Shown: positions 6,687 through 15,270, counted from the first letter of the stretch. The stretch is DNA of 64,000 nt from Candidatus Promineifilum breve (GCF_900066015.1 NZ_LN890656.1:868001-932000); one strand, 5' to 3'. The notes: generated from the letters alone by a model not told the origin. Program-made: numbers and translations.

Positions 6687-7595
6687 ATGAAACTCCACAT
6701 CCTTGACACCCACTTCCAGGGCATGCCCCAGGTAACGGCCGTCTACCTGCTGATTGGTCCCGACGGCCCGGTGCTGGTTGAATCCGGCCCCGGTTCCACG
6801 CTGCCGGCGGTGCTCGACGCGCTGGCCGGCCACGGATTTGCGCCGGCTGACGTGCGCGCCGTGTTGCTGACCCATATCCACCTCGACCATGCCGGAGCGG
6901 CCGGCTGGTGGGCCCAACAGGGGGCACAACTGTACGTCCACCACGTCGGCGCGCCCCACCTGATTGACCCGACCAAGCTGCTGGCCAGCGCCACACGCAT
7001 CTACGGCGACAACATGGGGCCGCTGTGGGGCGAGATGGTGGCCGCGCCGGCCGAGCGGGTGACGGCGGTCTATGACGGTGACACGATTGCGGCTGGGGGG
7101 CTGACGTTTACGGCCGTCGACACGCCCGGCCATGCCTACCACCACCACGCCTACCGGCTGAGCGACGGCCATGGCGGGGCGATCCTGTTCACCGGCGACG
7201 CGGCCGGGGTATCGCTGCCCCACATCGGCGTGGTCGATTTGCCCGCGCCGCCGCCGGAGTTCCACCTGGAGACGTGGCTGGGCACCCTGGCGCGGCTGGA
7301 GCAGGTGGACGCGCACACGTTCTATCCCACCCACTACGGCCCGGTGACCGACGTCCACGGCCATCTGACGGCGCTGCGGACGGTGATGATCGACGCGGTG
7401 GCCTTCGTGGCCGAGCGCGCCCACGCCGGAGCCGAGCGGGAGCAATTGCTGGCCGACTACATCGGCTGGAACCGGGAGCGGGCGGCGGCGCTGCACCTAT
7501 CGCCGACGATTATTCGCAGCTATGAGCTGGCGAATCCGTTGTTTATGTCGGTGGATGGGATATTAAGGTATTTGCGGAAGAGGGGGGCGGTTTAA
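6687..7595 (+). CDS. MBL-fold metallo-hydrolase
   Basis: 302 residues, start supported by GAGGG 5 nt upstream. The metal-binding signature THIHLDHAG (HxHxDH) lies at residues 60-66, with further ligands in DTPGHAYHH (about 150), FTGDAAG (about 170) and THYGPV (about 214). It is a metallo-beta-lactamase-fold hydrolase of the glyoxalase II-like type, about the usual length. Substrate cannot be told. It is monocistronic: repeat elements lie upstream and a convergent gene follows 12 bp downstream. Confidence 0.9.
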   Translation: MKLHILDTHFQGMPQVTAVYLLIGPDGPVLVESGPGSTLPAVLDALAGHGFAPADVRAVLLTHIHLDHAGAAGWWAQQGAQLYVHHVGAPHLIDPTKLLASATRIYGDNMGPLWGEMVAAPAERVTAVYDGDTIAAGGLTFTAVDTPGHAYHHHAYRLSDGHGGAILFTGDAAGVSLPHIGVVDLPAPPPEFHLETWLGTLARLEQVDAHTFYPTHYGPVTDVHGHLTALRTVMIDAVAFVAERAHAGAEREQLLADYIGWNRERAAALHLSPTIIRSYELANPLFMSVDGILRYLRKRGAV

Positions 7596-7607
7596 TCGGC
7601 CGCGGCG

Positions 7608-7835
7608 CTATGCCGGGACAAACTGCCGCACATCGACCAACGTGCCGGCTTCGGCCATTGCTTCCGCGTCCAGCAGCAGCCGCGCCGAAACGTCTTCGTC
7701 GAGATAGGCTTCACCACAATTGGGGCAAACCCGCGCCGGGACACCCTTGATCACCAACGTCAACCCGCCACGCTCCAATGTCACGGTCGTAAGGCCGGGA
7801 ATTACCTCTGCTTGGCGACAGATGATGCATTTCAT
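7608..7835 (-). CDS. YgiT-type zinc-finger protein (MqsA-like antitoxin domain), orphan
   Basis: 75 residues with two zinc-binding knuckles, CIIC at residues 3-6 and CPNC at 37-40, followed by EAYLDEDVS, the YgiT/MqsA N-terminal domain. In related genomes this protein is the antitoxin partner of a small DUF4258-type toxin encoded just upstream. Here the 60 bp upstream hold no such gene and the next gene is a hydrolase, so it appears to be an orphan. No helix-turn-helix domain follows, unlike full-length MqsA. Confidence 0.8.
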   Translation of the reverse strand: MKCIICRQAEVIPGLTTVTLERGGLTLVIKGVPARVCPNCGEAYLDEDVSARLLLDAEAMAEAGTLVDVRQFVPA

Positions 7836-7895
7836 TCGTTGAACTTAATTATAGCTTACTATTTTCAAACCGATTCGATTTCATTTACTTAGAAC

Positions 7896-9218
7896 CTAAT
7901 CCCCCTTGACATATCGATCAAAAAACTCCACCGACCGCCGCATCGCCGTATAGAAATTGTTGTCGATGTCGTGGCTGTCCAGGTCGTAGAGGTATAGTTC
8001 GGCCGTCCGCCCGGCGGCGAGCAGCTGGTCGTAGAGCAGGACCGAGGCCGCGGCGGGCACGGTCTCGTCGGTAATGGCGTGGTGGAGCTGGATGGGGCCG
8101 GACAGGTCGGCCAGATAGCCGTTGGCCGAGATGGAGGCCCAGAAGGCCGGGTTTTCCTCGGGCGAGCCGTAGGTTTCGACCAAGCCGCCGCGCCAGTTGC
8201 GGAAGGTAGGCGGGGCGGCCGTACCATTGGCCGGCGGGGCTTCCATCGTCATTGCAGCGGCGCGGGTGGCGGGCGACCCCTCTCCTAACCTCTCCCCCGG
8301 GGAGAGGGACGCGGCGCGGGTAGCCGCTTCGGCCTCGGCCGTGGCCGTGACCGCCGGCGCGCCGATGGCGGCTATGGCCGTGGCGATGGCTCCCTGGCGG
8401 TTGAACAGGTCGGGATATGGCCCGACGACCCCACCCCAGATGACCCCGGCGCGCACGTCGCCGCTGACGACCATGGCCCGCAGGGTGATGTGGCCGCCCA
8501 TGCTGTGGCCCCACATGCCGACGCGGGCCGGGTCGGCCTCGGCGTAGGCGCGGATGGCGGCCAGGCCGTTGAGCACGTCGATGGTGTAGTTGGGCGTGCT
8601 GTAGACGCCGCCGGCCTCGCCTTCGGAGTCGCCGTGGCCGCGATAGTCGGAGCGGAAGACGATGTAGCCGCTGCGGGCGAAGTAGTCGACGTACTGGACG
8701 TAGCGCTCGGTGGTGCGATATTCGTCGGGCGGCACGTAGCCATGGTTGAAGACGATGACCGGCCAGCCGCTAACGGGCCGCACGCCGCGCGGCACGGTCA
8801 GCAGGGCGTAGATCTTGTTACCGTCGGACAGGTAGGAGGCCACGTAGCGGTCGTAGTTGTCGCCCGGCTCCAGCACCGTTTCGATGGTGATGGCGCTGCC
8901 GGGGTAGTCGCGGCGGCGCATGACTTCGATCATGAGCGGGTGTTCGGGGGTGGGCGATGGGGTTGGGGTGGGAGTCGCGGGTGGCGAGTGGCGAGTGGCG
9001 GGTATCGTCGGCGTGGCGGAGGCAGTTGGCGATGGGTCAGTTGTGGGTGTGGCGGTAGCCGTGGCCGGTAATTGGGCGACGACTGATTGAGCCGGCGGGA
9101 AATGGCTATCAGCCGATGGCTGCTGGGCGATGCAACCGCCCAAGAAAAGATTAACGAACAAAACCGCTAGACAAAGCGATATGGATGAGATACTGGTTGT
9201 TCTAGAATGGTAAGTCAC
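7896..9218 (-). CDS. Lipoprotein alpha/beta hydrolase (prolyl-oligopeptidase-like)
   Basis: About 440 residues from a GTG at 9218; an in-frame ATG exists at 9287 but would put 23 polar residues before the signal peptide. The signal ends in LFLGGC, a lipobox, so the protein is likely a lipoprotein. A low-complexity TPTPSPTPE-rich linker follows. The hydrolase domain shows a nucleophile elbow GHSMGG, the acid in ITDETVP and the base His in YDLDSHD. Expected activity is ester or peptide hydrolysis outside the membrane. About 20 residues between core strands (SLSPGERLGEGSPATRAA) are encoded by an H-type repeat. Confidence 0.85.
   Translation of the reverse strand: MTYHSRTTSISSISLCLAVLFVNLFLGGCIAQQPSADSHFPPAQSVVAQLPATATATPTTDPSPTASATPTIPATRHSPPATPTPTPSPTPEHPLMIEVMRRRDYPGSAITIETVLEPGDNYDRYVASYLSDGNKIYALLTVPRGVRPVSGWPVIVFNHGYVPPDEYRTTERYVQYVDYFARSGYIVFRSDYRGHGDSEGEAGGVYSTPNYTIDVLNGLAAIRAYAEADPARVGMWGHSMGGHITLRAMVVSGDVRAGVIWGGVVGPYPDLFNRQGAIATAIAAIGAPAVTATAEAEAATRAASLSPGERLGEGSPATRAAAMTMEAPPANGTAAPPTFRNWRGGLVETYGSPEENPAFWASISANGYLADLSGPIQLHHAITDETVPAAASVLLYDQLLAAGRTAELYLYDLDSHDIDNNFYTAMRRSVEFFDRYVKGD
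8270..8325. repeat. H-type element inside the hydrolase gene
   Basis: CCTCTCCTAACCTCTCCCCC followed by GGGGAGAGGGACGC matches the H/I family seen at 14890, 23165 and 45000. It is in frame within the hydrolase coding sequence. Confidence 0.65.
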
Positions 9219-9372
9219 CTTGTCCACCGGGAGAAGGGGGTAACAAAACGTTACCCCCTTGATAACCTTCCGAAAGGATCTTGTCATCACGAATGCGGCG
9301 CACCTGGCCCTGTCGAGCCAAACCTAGCGCTTCGCACAAATGCCTAAGCGAGACATAATGATTTCTAATTGC
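9202..9372 (-). pseudogene. Fragment of a phage-antirepressor-type N-terminal domain
   Basis: The minus-strand frame reads RNHYVSLRHLCEALGLARQ then VRRIRDDKILSEG. This matches the P22-antirepressor N-terminal domain, where xYVPLRxLCDxLGLxxxxQxxRIxRDxxL is typical. Both ends are gone: the upstream part runs into the 3' end of the next gene and a stop follows after about 25 unrelated residues. It is best read as the remnant of a mobile or phage-derived gene. Confidence 0.5.
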
Positions 9373-9988
9373 GACTAAACGTACCACTAATCGCCGCATC
9401 CCGCCCACACAGCAGCGGCAAATCGAGGTCGGCGCGGGCGGTCAGGGTTTGGCCGTCGGCGGCCAGGTCGGCGGCCAGGCGCACGGTGATGGTGAAGCCA
9501 CTGACGGGAATCGTGCCGCTGGTCTCCAGGTGGTTAGGGGCGGCCGGGTCGAGGGTGCCGGCCGCGGTCTGGCCGCCGGCGGGCACGCTTTGCAGGCCGC
9601 AATTGCCGGCATCGAGGGCCAGGCCGGGGCCGATGTCGAGCTGGCCGGTGACGGCCGCGCCGTCGCTGACCAGGGTGATGGTGGCCGGGGCGGTGGAGCC
9701 GTTGTCGCCGCTGAGCGTGCCGCTGAAGGAGCCATTGAAGCCGCTGGGGTTGTCGGCCGCGGGCGGGGGCGCGCTGGTGGCCGTGTCGCCGCCGGATGAT
9801 GGCGCGGGCGGCAGGGCGGCCAGGGTGGGCGTGGCCGCGACCGTCGGCAGGACGGCGACCGTGGGGGCCGGGGGGACGGTGTTGCCGGGCGTGCGCAGGG
9901 TGATCCAGCCGCGGGCCAGCAGGACAGCCCCGACACCGCAGGCCAGCAGCAGGGCGATGACGAGAATGAGGGCGAGTAGTTGTTTCAT
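9365..9988 (-). CDS. Membrane-anchored hypothetical protein with Pro/Thr-rich linker
   Basis: 207 residues. Residues 4-25 form a hydrophobic segment (LLALILVIALLLACGVGAVL), either an uncleaved anchor or a lipobox-like cleavage at LLAC. A Pro/Ala/Thr linker (residues 35-85) leads to a beta-rich domain (GFNGSFSGTLSGD to the end) with a Cys pair, C127-region and C-terminal LLCG. Function is not recognisable; a cell-envelope protein is likely. Confidence 0.7.
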   Translation of the reverse strand: MKQLLALILVIALLLACGVGAVLLARGWITLRTPGNTVPPAPTVAVLPTVAATPTLAALPPAPSSGGDTATSAPPPAADNPSGFNGSFSGTLSGDNGSTAPATITLVSDGAAVTGQLDIGPGLALDAGNCGLQSVPAGGQTAAGTLDPAAPNHLETSGTIPVSGFTITVRLAADLAADGQTLTARADLDLPLLCGRDAAISGTFSRN

Positions 9989-10316
9989 AAGGGTATCTGG
10001 TCTGGTTATTGAAGAGAAGAAATGGCTACGGATTGGACGGAAGGAGCGGATTAAGACGGATAAGAATCGATTGAATGATAGTCGGTTGTGTTCAATTGCC
10101 TCACGGATTAATGCCGCGTCGTGATGATCCGGCTGCTAACTATAACGAATATTGGGCCGTGGGGGTTCCAAGATTATCAATCATTCAGATCGGGAGAAAT
10201 GAATTAACCACGGATTACACGGATTGTACGGATAAACACGGATAGGATTCTTAGCATTCCTCCTTTTCCGTGTAAATCCGTGAAATCCGTGTTTATCCGT
10301 AGCTAATTCTTCCCTC
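9989..10316. other. Intergenic region with an F-type inverted pair
   Basis: No gene is seen. Left arm CACGGATTACACGGATTGTA at about 10208 and right arm GTGAAATCCGTGTTTATCCG at about 10279 form an imperfect hairpin of the F family. A degenerate F copy (GGATTGGACGG...) lies near 10030-10060. Confidence 0.6.
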
Positions 10317-10345
10317 TTGACTTAGCTAAGCAGGTTAGCTAAGAT
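10317..10345 (+). promoter_or_regulatory. Promoter and operator of the Phd-VapC operon, probably leaderless
   Basis: TTGACT (10317-10322), 17 bp, TAAGAT (10340-10345). Two copies of TTAGCTAAG (10322-10330 and 10335-10343), each palindromic, overlap the promoter with centres 13 bp apart, as expected for antitoxin autorepression. The predicted start nucleotide, 7 nt after the -10, is the A of the antitoxin ATG, so the mRNA would lack a leader. Confidence 0.65.
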
Positions 10346-10351
10346 AGAAGA

Positions 10352-10579
10352 ATGCAATACACCGTACACGAAGCCAAGACCAATCTGTCGAAGCTCATCC
10401 GTCTGGCGCTGGCCGGGGAAGAGGTCATCATTGCCCGCGGCGACGAGCCGGTGGTGATGCTGGTGCCCGTGGCGGCCGAGAAGCCGCAGCGTCGTATTGG
10501 TGGGGCGAAGGGATTCATTCTCTATATGGCCGATGATTTTGACGCGCCACTAGAAGAGTTTGCGGAGTATATGGAGTGA
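10352..10579 (+). CDS. Phd/YefM-type antitoxin
   Basis: 75 residues with the Phd/YefM N-terminal fold signature: VHEAKTNLSKLI, then GEEVIIARGDEPVVMLVPV. The C-terminal part (ADDFDAPLEEFAEYME) is the acidic toxin-binding tail. The last codons overlap the toxin GTG start by 4 nt. No ribosome binding site is evident, which agrees with a leaderless transcript. Predicted role: binds the PIN toxin and represses its own promoter. Confidence 0.9.
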   Translation: MQYTVHEAKTNLSKLIRLALAGEEVIIARGDEPVVMLVPVAAEKPQRRIGGAKGFILYMADDFDAPLEEFAEYME

Positions 10580-10974
10580 GGTTACTTCTAGATACCCATG
10601 CCCTTTTGTGGCTACTAGACGACCGCGCATTGAGTACAGTTGCGCAGACTGTTTTCCTCGATCCTGAGAATGAATTATTCTTCAGCGTCGCCAGTTATTG
10701 GGAGATTTGCATTAAAGTCAGCCTTGGTAAGCTGAATATAGGCGACGATTGGATTAACCAGATCGATGAAGAGCTGGCGATTAACGGCATCACCTGGCTG
10801 CCCATCGAAAAGAGCCACTGCCTGGAACTCATGGCCCTGCCCCGCCCCGCGCAGGTGGCCGGCCACCGCGACCCGTTCGACCGGCTGCTCATCGCCCAGG
10901 CGCGGGCCGAGGGGCTGAGCGTGCTGTCGGCCGACCCCAACTTCGGGCGGTATGACGTGGCCGTGTTGTGGTAA
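10576..10974 (+). CDS. VapC-type PIN-domain ribonuclease toxin
   Basis: 132 residues from a GTG overlapping the antitoxin stop. Conserved acidic residues of the PIN active site are present: Asp in LLDTHALLW, Glu in SYWEICIK, Asp pair in HRDPFDRLLIAQA and Asp in LSADPNF. This is the VapC subgroup usually paired with Phd-type antitoxins. Unlike the pair at 1.6-2.2 kb the gene is intact. Expected activity is Mg-dependent cleavage of RNA, often tRNA. Confidence 0.9.
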   Translation: MRLLLDTHALLWLLDDRALSTVAQTVFLDPENELFFSVASYWEICIKVSLGKLNIGDDWINQIDEELAINGITWLPIEKSHCLELMALPRPAQVAGHRDPFDRLLIAQARAEGLSVLSADPNFGRYDVAVLW

Positions 10975-10979
10975 TTGCC

Positions 10980-11106
10980 CAGAGGTTACACGGAGATCAC
11001 GGAGGGACACAGAGGGCACAGAGTACGGAGCACAGAGAGTGAGAGGTTCCGGCTGAGCCTACTCTTTTCTCTGTGACCTCTGTGTCTCTCCGTGCCCTCT
11101 GTGTAA
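10980..11106. repeat. G-type inverted pair
   Basis: GGTTACACGGAGATCACGGA on the left and CTCTGTGTCTCTCCGTGCCC on the right, with CACAGAG units between, form an imperfect long palindrome directly after the toxin stop. It may act as a bidirectional terminator. Confidence 0.7.
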
Positions 11107-11188
11107 CCATCTGACATAGACGCACTTAAATTCGCCGTCGGCCGCAGACGGGTTACAATCGAGCGAAATTCTCAGGGAGTAGCCCATT

Positions 11189-12364
11189 ATGCTCGACACC
11201 GCCGATTGGCTCATCTTCGCCCTTGTTGTCCTGGCGCGCTTTTTGCTGCCGCTGCTTATCCCGTTTTTCCCCTTGCCGGCCATCATCGCCTGCCTGCTGC
11301 TTGACGGGGTTGACCAGACCATCTTCCAGGTCTTCACCAAGCTGCCGCTCGACGGCTACCAGAACTATGACAAGGCGCTGGATATCTACTACCTGAGCAT
11401 TGCCTATATCTCCACCTTCCGCAACTGGACCAATCTGTTCGCCTTTCGCGTCAGCCGGTTCCTCTATTACTACCGGCTGGTGGGGGTGGTGCTGTTCGAG
11501 TCGCTGCAACTGCGGCCGTTGCTGCTGCTATTCCCCAACACGTTTGAATATTTCTTCATCTGGTACGAGGCGGTGAAGCTGTGGTGGTACCCGCGCAAGC
11601 TGAGCCGCACGGCGGTGGTCAGCGCCGCGGCCGGCATCTGGATCATCGTCAAGCTGCCGCAGGAGTATTGGCTCCACATCGCCCAAAACGACATGACCGA
11701 CACGGTCAAGGCCCTGCTGGGCGGCGGGCCGGAGGACGCCTGGGGGCCGCTGCTGATCGGCAACCTGCTGCTCATCGTGGTGGTGCTGGCCGTGGCCGCG
11801 CTGCTGCTCTATGCCCTCGTGCGCTTTCTGCGGCGCAACACGCCGGCCGCGGACTACCGGCTGGGCTGGCGGGCCGACGACAACAACCCGCGGCCGACCC
11901 ATGAGCAGTTCGCCCAGGCCCGCCGCATCATCTACCAGCGCATCTTCGACCGCGATCTATTGGAGAAGATCATTCTGGTGGGCTTCCTGGTCTTCATTTT
12001 CGCCAACATCCTGCCCAGCGGGGCGGTGGCCGAGGATGCTTCGGGCCGGCTGCTGTTGGCGGCGCGGATGTTCCGGGGGGTGTCGCTGGCGCTCTACGTG
12101 ACCGTGCTGGTGTCGTCGACCACGGCCGTCAGCCACGTCCTGGCCCGGCGCGGCACGACGGTGGCCTCGGGCCTGGCCCACTTCGCCATCGTCTTTGCCT
12201 TCAATATGCTGATCGTTTTCGTCTTCTTCCGGATTGCCGACCGGCCGATCAACTGGCTCAATACGCTCATCTTCCAATTGCTGCTGGCGGTCATCGTGAC
12301 GCTGTATGACCGCTACCAGCCGTTCCATCTGGCCCGCTTTCCACGGCTGGCGGATGAAGAATAA
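11189..12364 (+). CDS. Multi-pass membrane protein of unknown function
   Basis: 391 residues, ATG preceded by AGGGAG at 12 nt. Hydrophobic segments lie at about 8-40, 90-118, 145-160, 190-215, 265-285, 305-325, 330-352 and 358-375, so roughly seven or eight membrane helices. A soluble loop of about 45 residues (AADYRLGWRADDNNPRP) separates the halves. No conserved catalytic motif is recognised. It stands alone between repeat blocks. Confidence 0.75.
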   Translation: MLDTADWLIFALVVLARFLLPLLIPFFPLPAIIACLLLDGVDQTIFQVFTKLPLDGYQNYDKALDIYYLSIAYISTFRNWTNLFAFRVSRFLYYYRLVGVVLFESLQLRPLLLLFPNTFEYFFIWYEAVKLWWYPRKLSRTAVVSAAAGIWIIVKLPQEYWLHIAQNDMTDTVKALLGGGPEDAWGPLLIGNLLLIVVVLAVAALLLYALVRFLRRNTPAADYRLGWRADDNNPRPTHEQFAQARRIIYQRIFDRDLLEKIILVGFLVFIFANILPSGAVAEDASGRLLLAARMFRGVSLALYVTVLVSSTTAVSHVLARRGTTVASGLAHFAIVFAFNMLIVFVFFRIADRPINWLNTLIFQLLLAVIVTLYDRYQPFHLARFPRLADEE

Positions 12365-12365
12365 G

Positions 12366-12471
12366 AAATCCACAGATTACACAGATTTCACAGATTTAAG
12401 AGAGTGAATAGTGGGCAGACTGCCCACTGCCCAGTGTCTACAATCTGTGAAATCTGTGTAATCTGTGGATG
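12366..12471. repeat. Nested F-C-F' palindrome
   Basis: Outer arms ATCCACAGATTACACAGATT and AATCTGTGTAATCTGTGGAT are complementary over more than 25 bp. The loop holds a C-type palindrome (GTGGGCAGACTGCCCAC). It lies between two convergent genes and would make a strong bidirectional terminator. Confidence 0.8.
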
Positions 12472-12480
12472 CTCTTCCTC

Positions 12481-14721
12481 TTAGTCCAACGGCAACTCGG
12501 CCACGTGCAGGGCGTTCACGTGGCGGGGCAGGCCGGCGTCGGCGGCCACGAAGTAGGGGCCGCTGAACGTCTCGGTGCCGAAGTCGTAGGCGTAGATCAT
12601 CGAGTGGCCGCCGGTGGCCGCGTCCACGTTGAACGTCGAGCGCGTGGTCAGGTAGAGCGCAGCCAGTTGCCCGTCACCATCGACTTCGGCGCTGATGCTG
12701 GTCGTGCTGTTGCGGGGCATGCCCTGGTCGCGGCCGTCGATGACCTTCGTCCACAACCCGGCGGTGTTATCGCCCAGGTTCGTGGCGCAGAAGCCGAGCA
12801 CATCCTCGCCGCTGAAGATAATCGCCGGCTCGCCGGTGTTGGACACGCGGCCCGGCCCCTGGGTGCTGATGAGCAGATAAGCCTGGCACGACCCGCCGCC
12901 GATGGGCGATTCGCTGCCGGGCAGCACGTGGAGGGCGTCGATCTTCTCCTGCGTCTTGTTGGTCAGATCGACGTCGTCGCCGTCGAACCACAGGCTGAAC
13001 TCCTGGGCGTCGGCGTCCCACCAGACCAGATCCATGCCGTCAACCTTGGGCGTGATGTTGCCCACAAAGCGGCTGTTCTGGCCGAACGAAAGCACGACAT
13101 CTTCTTCACTAGGATCGGGAACCCAGATGGCGTTGATATTGTGCTTGGCCCGGCCGTTGGGGGTCAGACCGGCGGCCGTGCCGTCGAAGAACTTGCTCCA
13201 GCCGTTGCCGTCCCAACGCAACACGTCATGGGGGCCGAAGTTCAGACCGTCGCCGGTTGTGCCCGCGGCGTTGGCGCTCATGAAGATGTCGGTTCCGCCG
13301 GGCACGGGGGACAGGTATTCGACCGCGCCGGCGTCGCAGGTGTTGGTCCCTTCGTTGCCCTGGCCGGCCACGTCGAACGGCCGGGGCGCGCCGCGCTGGT
13401 CGACGCCGTTGAGCGGTGGGGCGGCGCAGGCGGCGTCGTAGGTCAGGTCAACGGCCGGGCTGTCGGCCACCAGGTTGTGGGTCTCGGTCGGCCCGCCGTT
13501 GTCGGCCAGGGTCGTGTCCAGAATATCGCCCAGGGGGATGTTGTCGCCGTCGCTGGTGGCGTTCACGTCGTTCGCGCCGGGGGTGAAGTATCTAAACGCC
13601 TGCGCATTGTTCAGCCCGGCGTGGCCGAAGACGTTGCTGTCGTCAGCACTGATCGTGCCGTAGTTGACAATTTCCGCGCCAGTGACAGTGGCCGAGTTGC
13701 CGCTGATGATGCTGCGCGACAGGGTTACCGGATCAAAGTTAAAGATGGCACCGCCATAATTGGCCGAGTTGCCGGTCAGGGTGCTGTTGACAATCGTCAG
13801 CGCGTCATCGACGTAGATAGCCCCGCCGGAACCGGCCTCATTGCCGCTGAGCGTCGAATTGACGATGCTCATCGTGCCAACATAGTGGATGATCGCCCCG
13901 CCATCGTCGCCGGCCGAGTTGCCGCTGAAGGTGCTGTCGTGGATGGTGGCTGTCCCACCATATTGTGACAGGCCGCCGCCTTCGTCGCCGGCGTGGTTGT
14001 CGCTGATCGTGCCGCGGACGATGGTCACATCGCCGCCAAAGTTGGCGATACCGCCGCCGAAGCCGTACGTTACGACCTCGTTGCCGGTGATGGTGCTGCC
14101 GTAGACCGCCAGCCGGCCATCCGAGACCAGGATCCCGGCACCATTGAAATCAGTATACGCGGCCGCGAGCCGGCCGCCGCTGATCGTCACGTCGTTGAGC
14201 GTCAGGTCGCCGGTCGAATCGACGGCCAGGATACGAAATTCGGGCGCAGTGCCGTCGCGCGCGATGGTGTGGCCGTTGCCTTCGATGACGATCATGCTCG
14301 ACACCACCGGCGTGCCGCTGGGGCCAACGTAATTCACGTGCGACGCCGTCAGGGTCACGTCGACTTGCAGATCAATGGTGTCCGCGCCGGGGCTGCCGGC
14401 GATGCAACTGCCGCTGGCCGTGTCGGTGTTGGCGGCGATGATGGCGTCGACCAGGGTGCAGGCGCCGTCAACGGTGATCGTCGCCGCGCGGGCGGTGGGC
14501 ACGAGGAGCGGGCTGGCGGTCATGGCCAGCAGCAGGGCCGCGCCGGTGGCCGTGGCGGCCACGCGCCGCTGCCAGCGCCGCCGGACGGCGCGGGGGGTGG
14601 CCCGCCAGCGGGTCAGGGTGGCCGTCAGCCGGGGCAGAAAGCGGTCGGGCTGCCGCAGCAGCAGGGCGGCCAGCCAGGCGCGGCGGCCGTCGGTGGGGGG
14701 GGACAATTCGGTTGGTTCCAC
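12481..14721 (-). CDS. Secreted CSLREA/beta-helix protein with FDGSDVG-type C-terminal domain
   Basis: 746 residues from a GTG with AGGAG 10 nt upstream. A long basic N-terminus (1-50) precedes the export signal (AATATGAALLLAMTASPLLV). Then comes a CSLREA-like opening (CTLVDAIIAANTD) and a beta-helix of polymorphic-outer-membrane type repeats (STLSGNEAGSGGAIY, STLTGNSANYGGAIF) to about residue 420, the choice-of-anchor-Q arrangement. The C-terminal third contains FFDGTAAGL (about 513) and WFDGDDVDL (about 583), related to the C-terminus of the giant at 36834-43631. A strong promoter and a terminator-like leader hairpin lie upstream. Confidence 0.85.
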   Translation of the reverse strand: MEPTELSPPTDGRRAWLAALLLRQPDRFLPRLTATLTRWRATPRAVRRRWQRRVAATATGAALLLAMTASPLLVPTARAATITVDGACTLVDAIIAANTDTASGSCIAGSPGADTIDLQVDVTLTASHVNYVGPSGTPVVSSMIVIEGNGHTIARDGTAPEFRILAVDSTGDLTLNDVTISGGRLAAAYTDFNGAGILVSDGRLAVYGSTITGNEVVTYGFGGGIANFGGDVTIVRGTISDNHAGDEGGGLSQYGGTATIHDSTFSGNSAGDDGGAIIHYVGTMSIVNSTLSGNEAGSGGAIYVDDALTIVNSTLTGNSANYGGAIFNFDPVTLSRSIISGNSATVTGAEIVNYGTISADDSNVFGHAGLNNAQAFRYFTPGANDVNATSDGDNIPLGDILDTTLADNGGPTETHNLVADSPAVDLTYDAACAAPPLNGVDQRGAPRPFDVAGQGNEGTNTCDAGAVEYLSPVPGGTDIFMSANAAGTTGDGLNFGPHDVLRWDGNGWSKFFDGTAAGLTPNGRAKHNINAIWVPDPSEEDVVLSFGQNSRFVGNITPKVDGMDLVWWDADAQEFSLWFDGDDVDLTNKTQEKIDALHVLPGSESPIGGGSCQAYLLISTQGPGRVSNTGEPAIIFSGEDVLGFCATNLGDNTAGLWTKVIDGRDQGMPRNSTTSISAEVDGDGQLAALYLTTRSTFNVDAATGGHSMIYAYDFGTETFSGPYFVAADAGLPRHVNALHVAELPLD

Positions 14722-14787
14722 GGGTCAATTTCTCCTGTCATTCGTCAAACAAGGATCAAAATCGGCACCTGGCTCCCCCCGAACAAT

Positions 14788-14818
14788 AAAAAAAAGAGCA
14801 AGACATGACGTCCTGCTC
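14788..14818 (-). terminator. Terminator-like hairpin in the leader of the CSLREA gene
   Basis: On the minus strand GAGCAGGAC (14818-14810), loop, GTCTTGCTC (14804-14796, one G-U pair), then eight T (14795-14788). It lies 6 nt after the predicted transcription start and 67 nt before the gene, so it would cut transcription to about 37 nt unless bypassed. Confidence 0.7.
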
Positions 14819-14830
14819 CTTCCTGGCAAT

Positions 14831-14858
14831 AGTATAAAGGCTGAAAGTGAGTTGTCAA
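14831..14858 (-). promoter_or_regulatory. Near-consensus promoter of the CSLREA gene
   Basis: TTGACA (14858-14853), 16-bp spacer, TATACT (14836-14831) on the minus strand; start expected near 14824. Confidence 0.7.
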
Positions 14859-14871
14859 TGGGCTGTTTGGG

Positions 14872-15018
14872 GCGCTGGTCCCTCGCCCTGTGGGAGAGGT
14901 TAGGAGAGGGTTCCGGCCGGGCGCTGGTCCCTCGCCCTGTGGGAGAGGTTAGGAGAGGGTTCCGGCCGGGCGCTGGTCCCTCGCCCTGTGGGAGAGGTTA
15001 GGAGAGGGTTCTGTCGGC
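14872..15018. repeat. Three 49-bp tandem repeats of H type
   Basis: Units start at 14872, 14921 and 14970 and are almost identical; each holds CCTCGCCCTGTGGGAGAGG and TTAGGAGAGGGTT. A short F-type half (GTGAAATCCGTGAAATCTGT) follows at about 15055-15078. The remainder of 15019-15205 shows no gene. Confidence 0.8.
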
Positions 15019-15208
15019 CGGGTAGGGCCACCGAGACGGTGGCGATCCGATCAATCTGTGAAATCCGTGAAATCTGTGGATTCTCTTCTCCCGCCTGTTG
15101 CCAAAACCGGCATGATTGGGCATGATCCCTGTCTGTAACCAAAACGACATTACGACTTAATTATGCCTAGCTCATAATTTATTCGCACAACCTTAAAGAA
15201 TAGGGGAT

Positions 15209-15270
15209 AGGTTTTAGGTGCTAGGTGCTAGGGAAGAGCGTTCTTCCCTAGCACCTAGCACCTAAAACCT
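15209..15270. repeat. B-type palindrome with 29-bp perfect arms
   Basis: AGGTTTTAGGTGCTAGGTGC... is followed after a 4-nt GCGT loop by its exact complement. It lies 18 bp upstream of the RpiB-like gene. Relatives at 32497-32572 and 52592-52653 share the core GGTGCTAGGGAAGA. Confidence 0.9.

Noticed and set aside
12469-13968. A 499-codon plus-strand frame antisense to the CSLREA gene
   Set aside because: Composition artefact; the minus strand has a signal peptide, CSLREA-like motif and beta-helix repeats.
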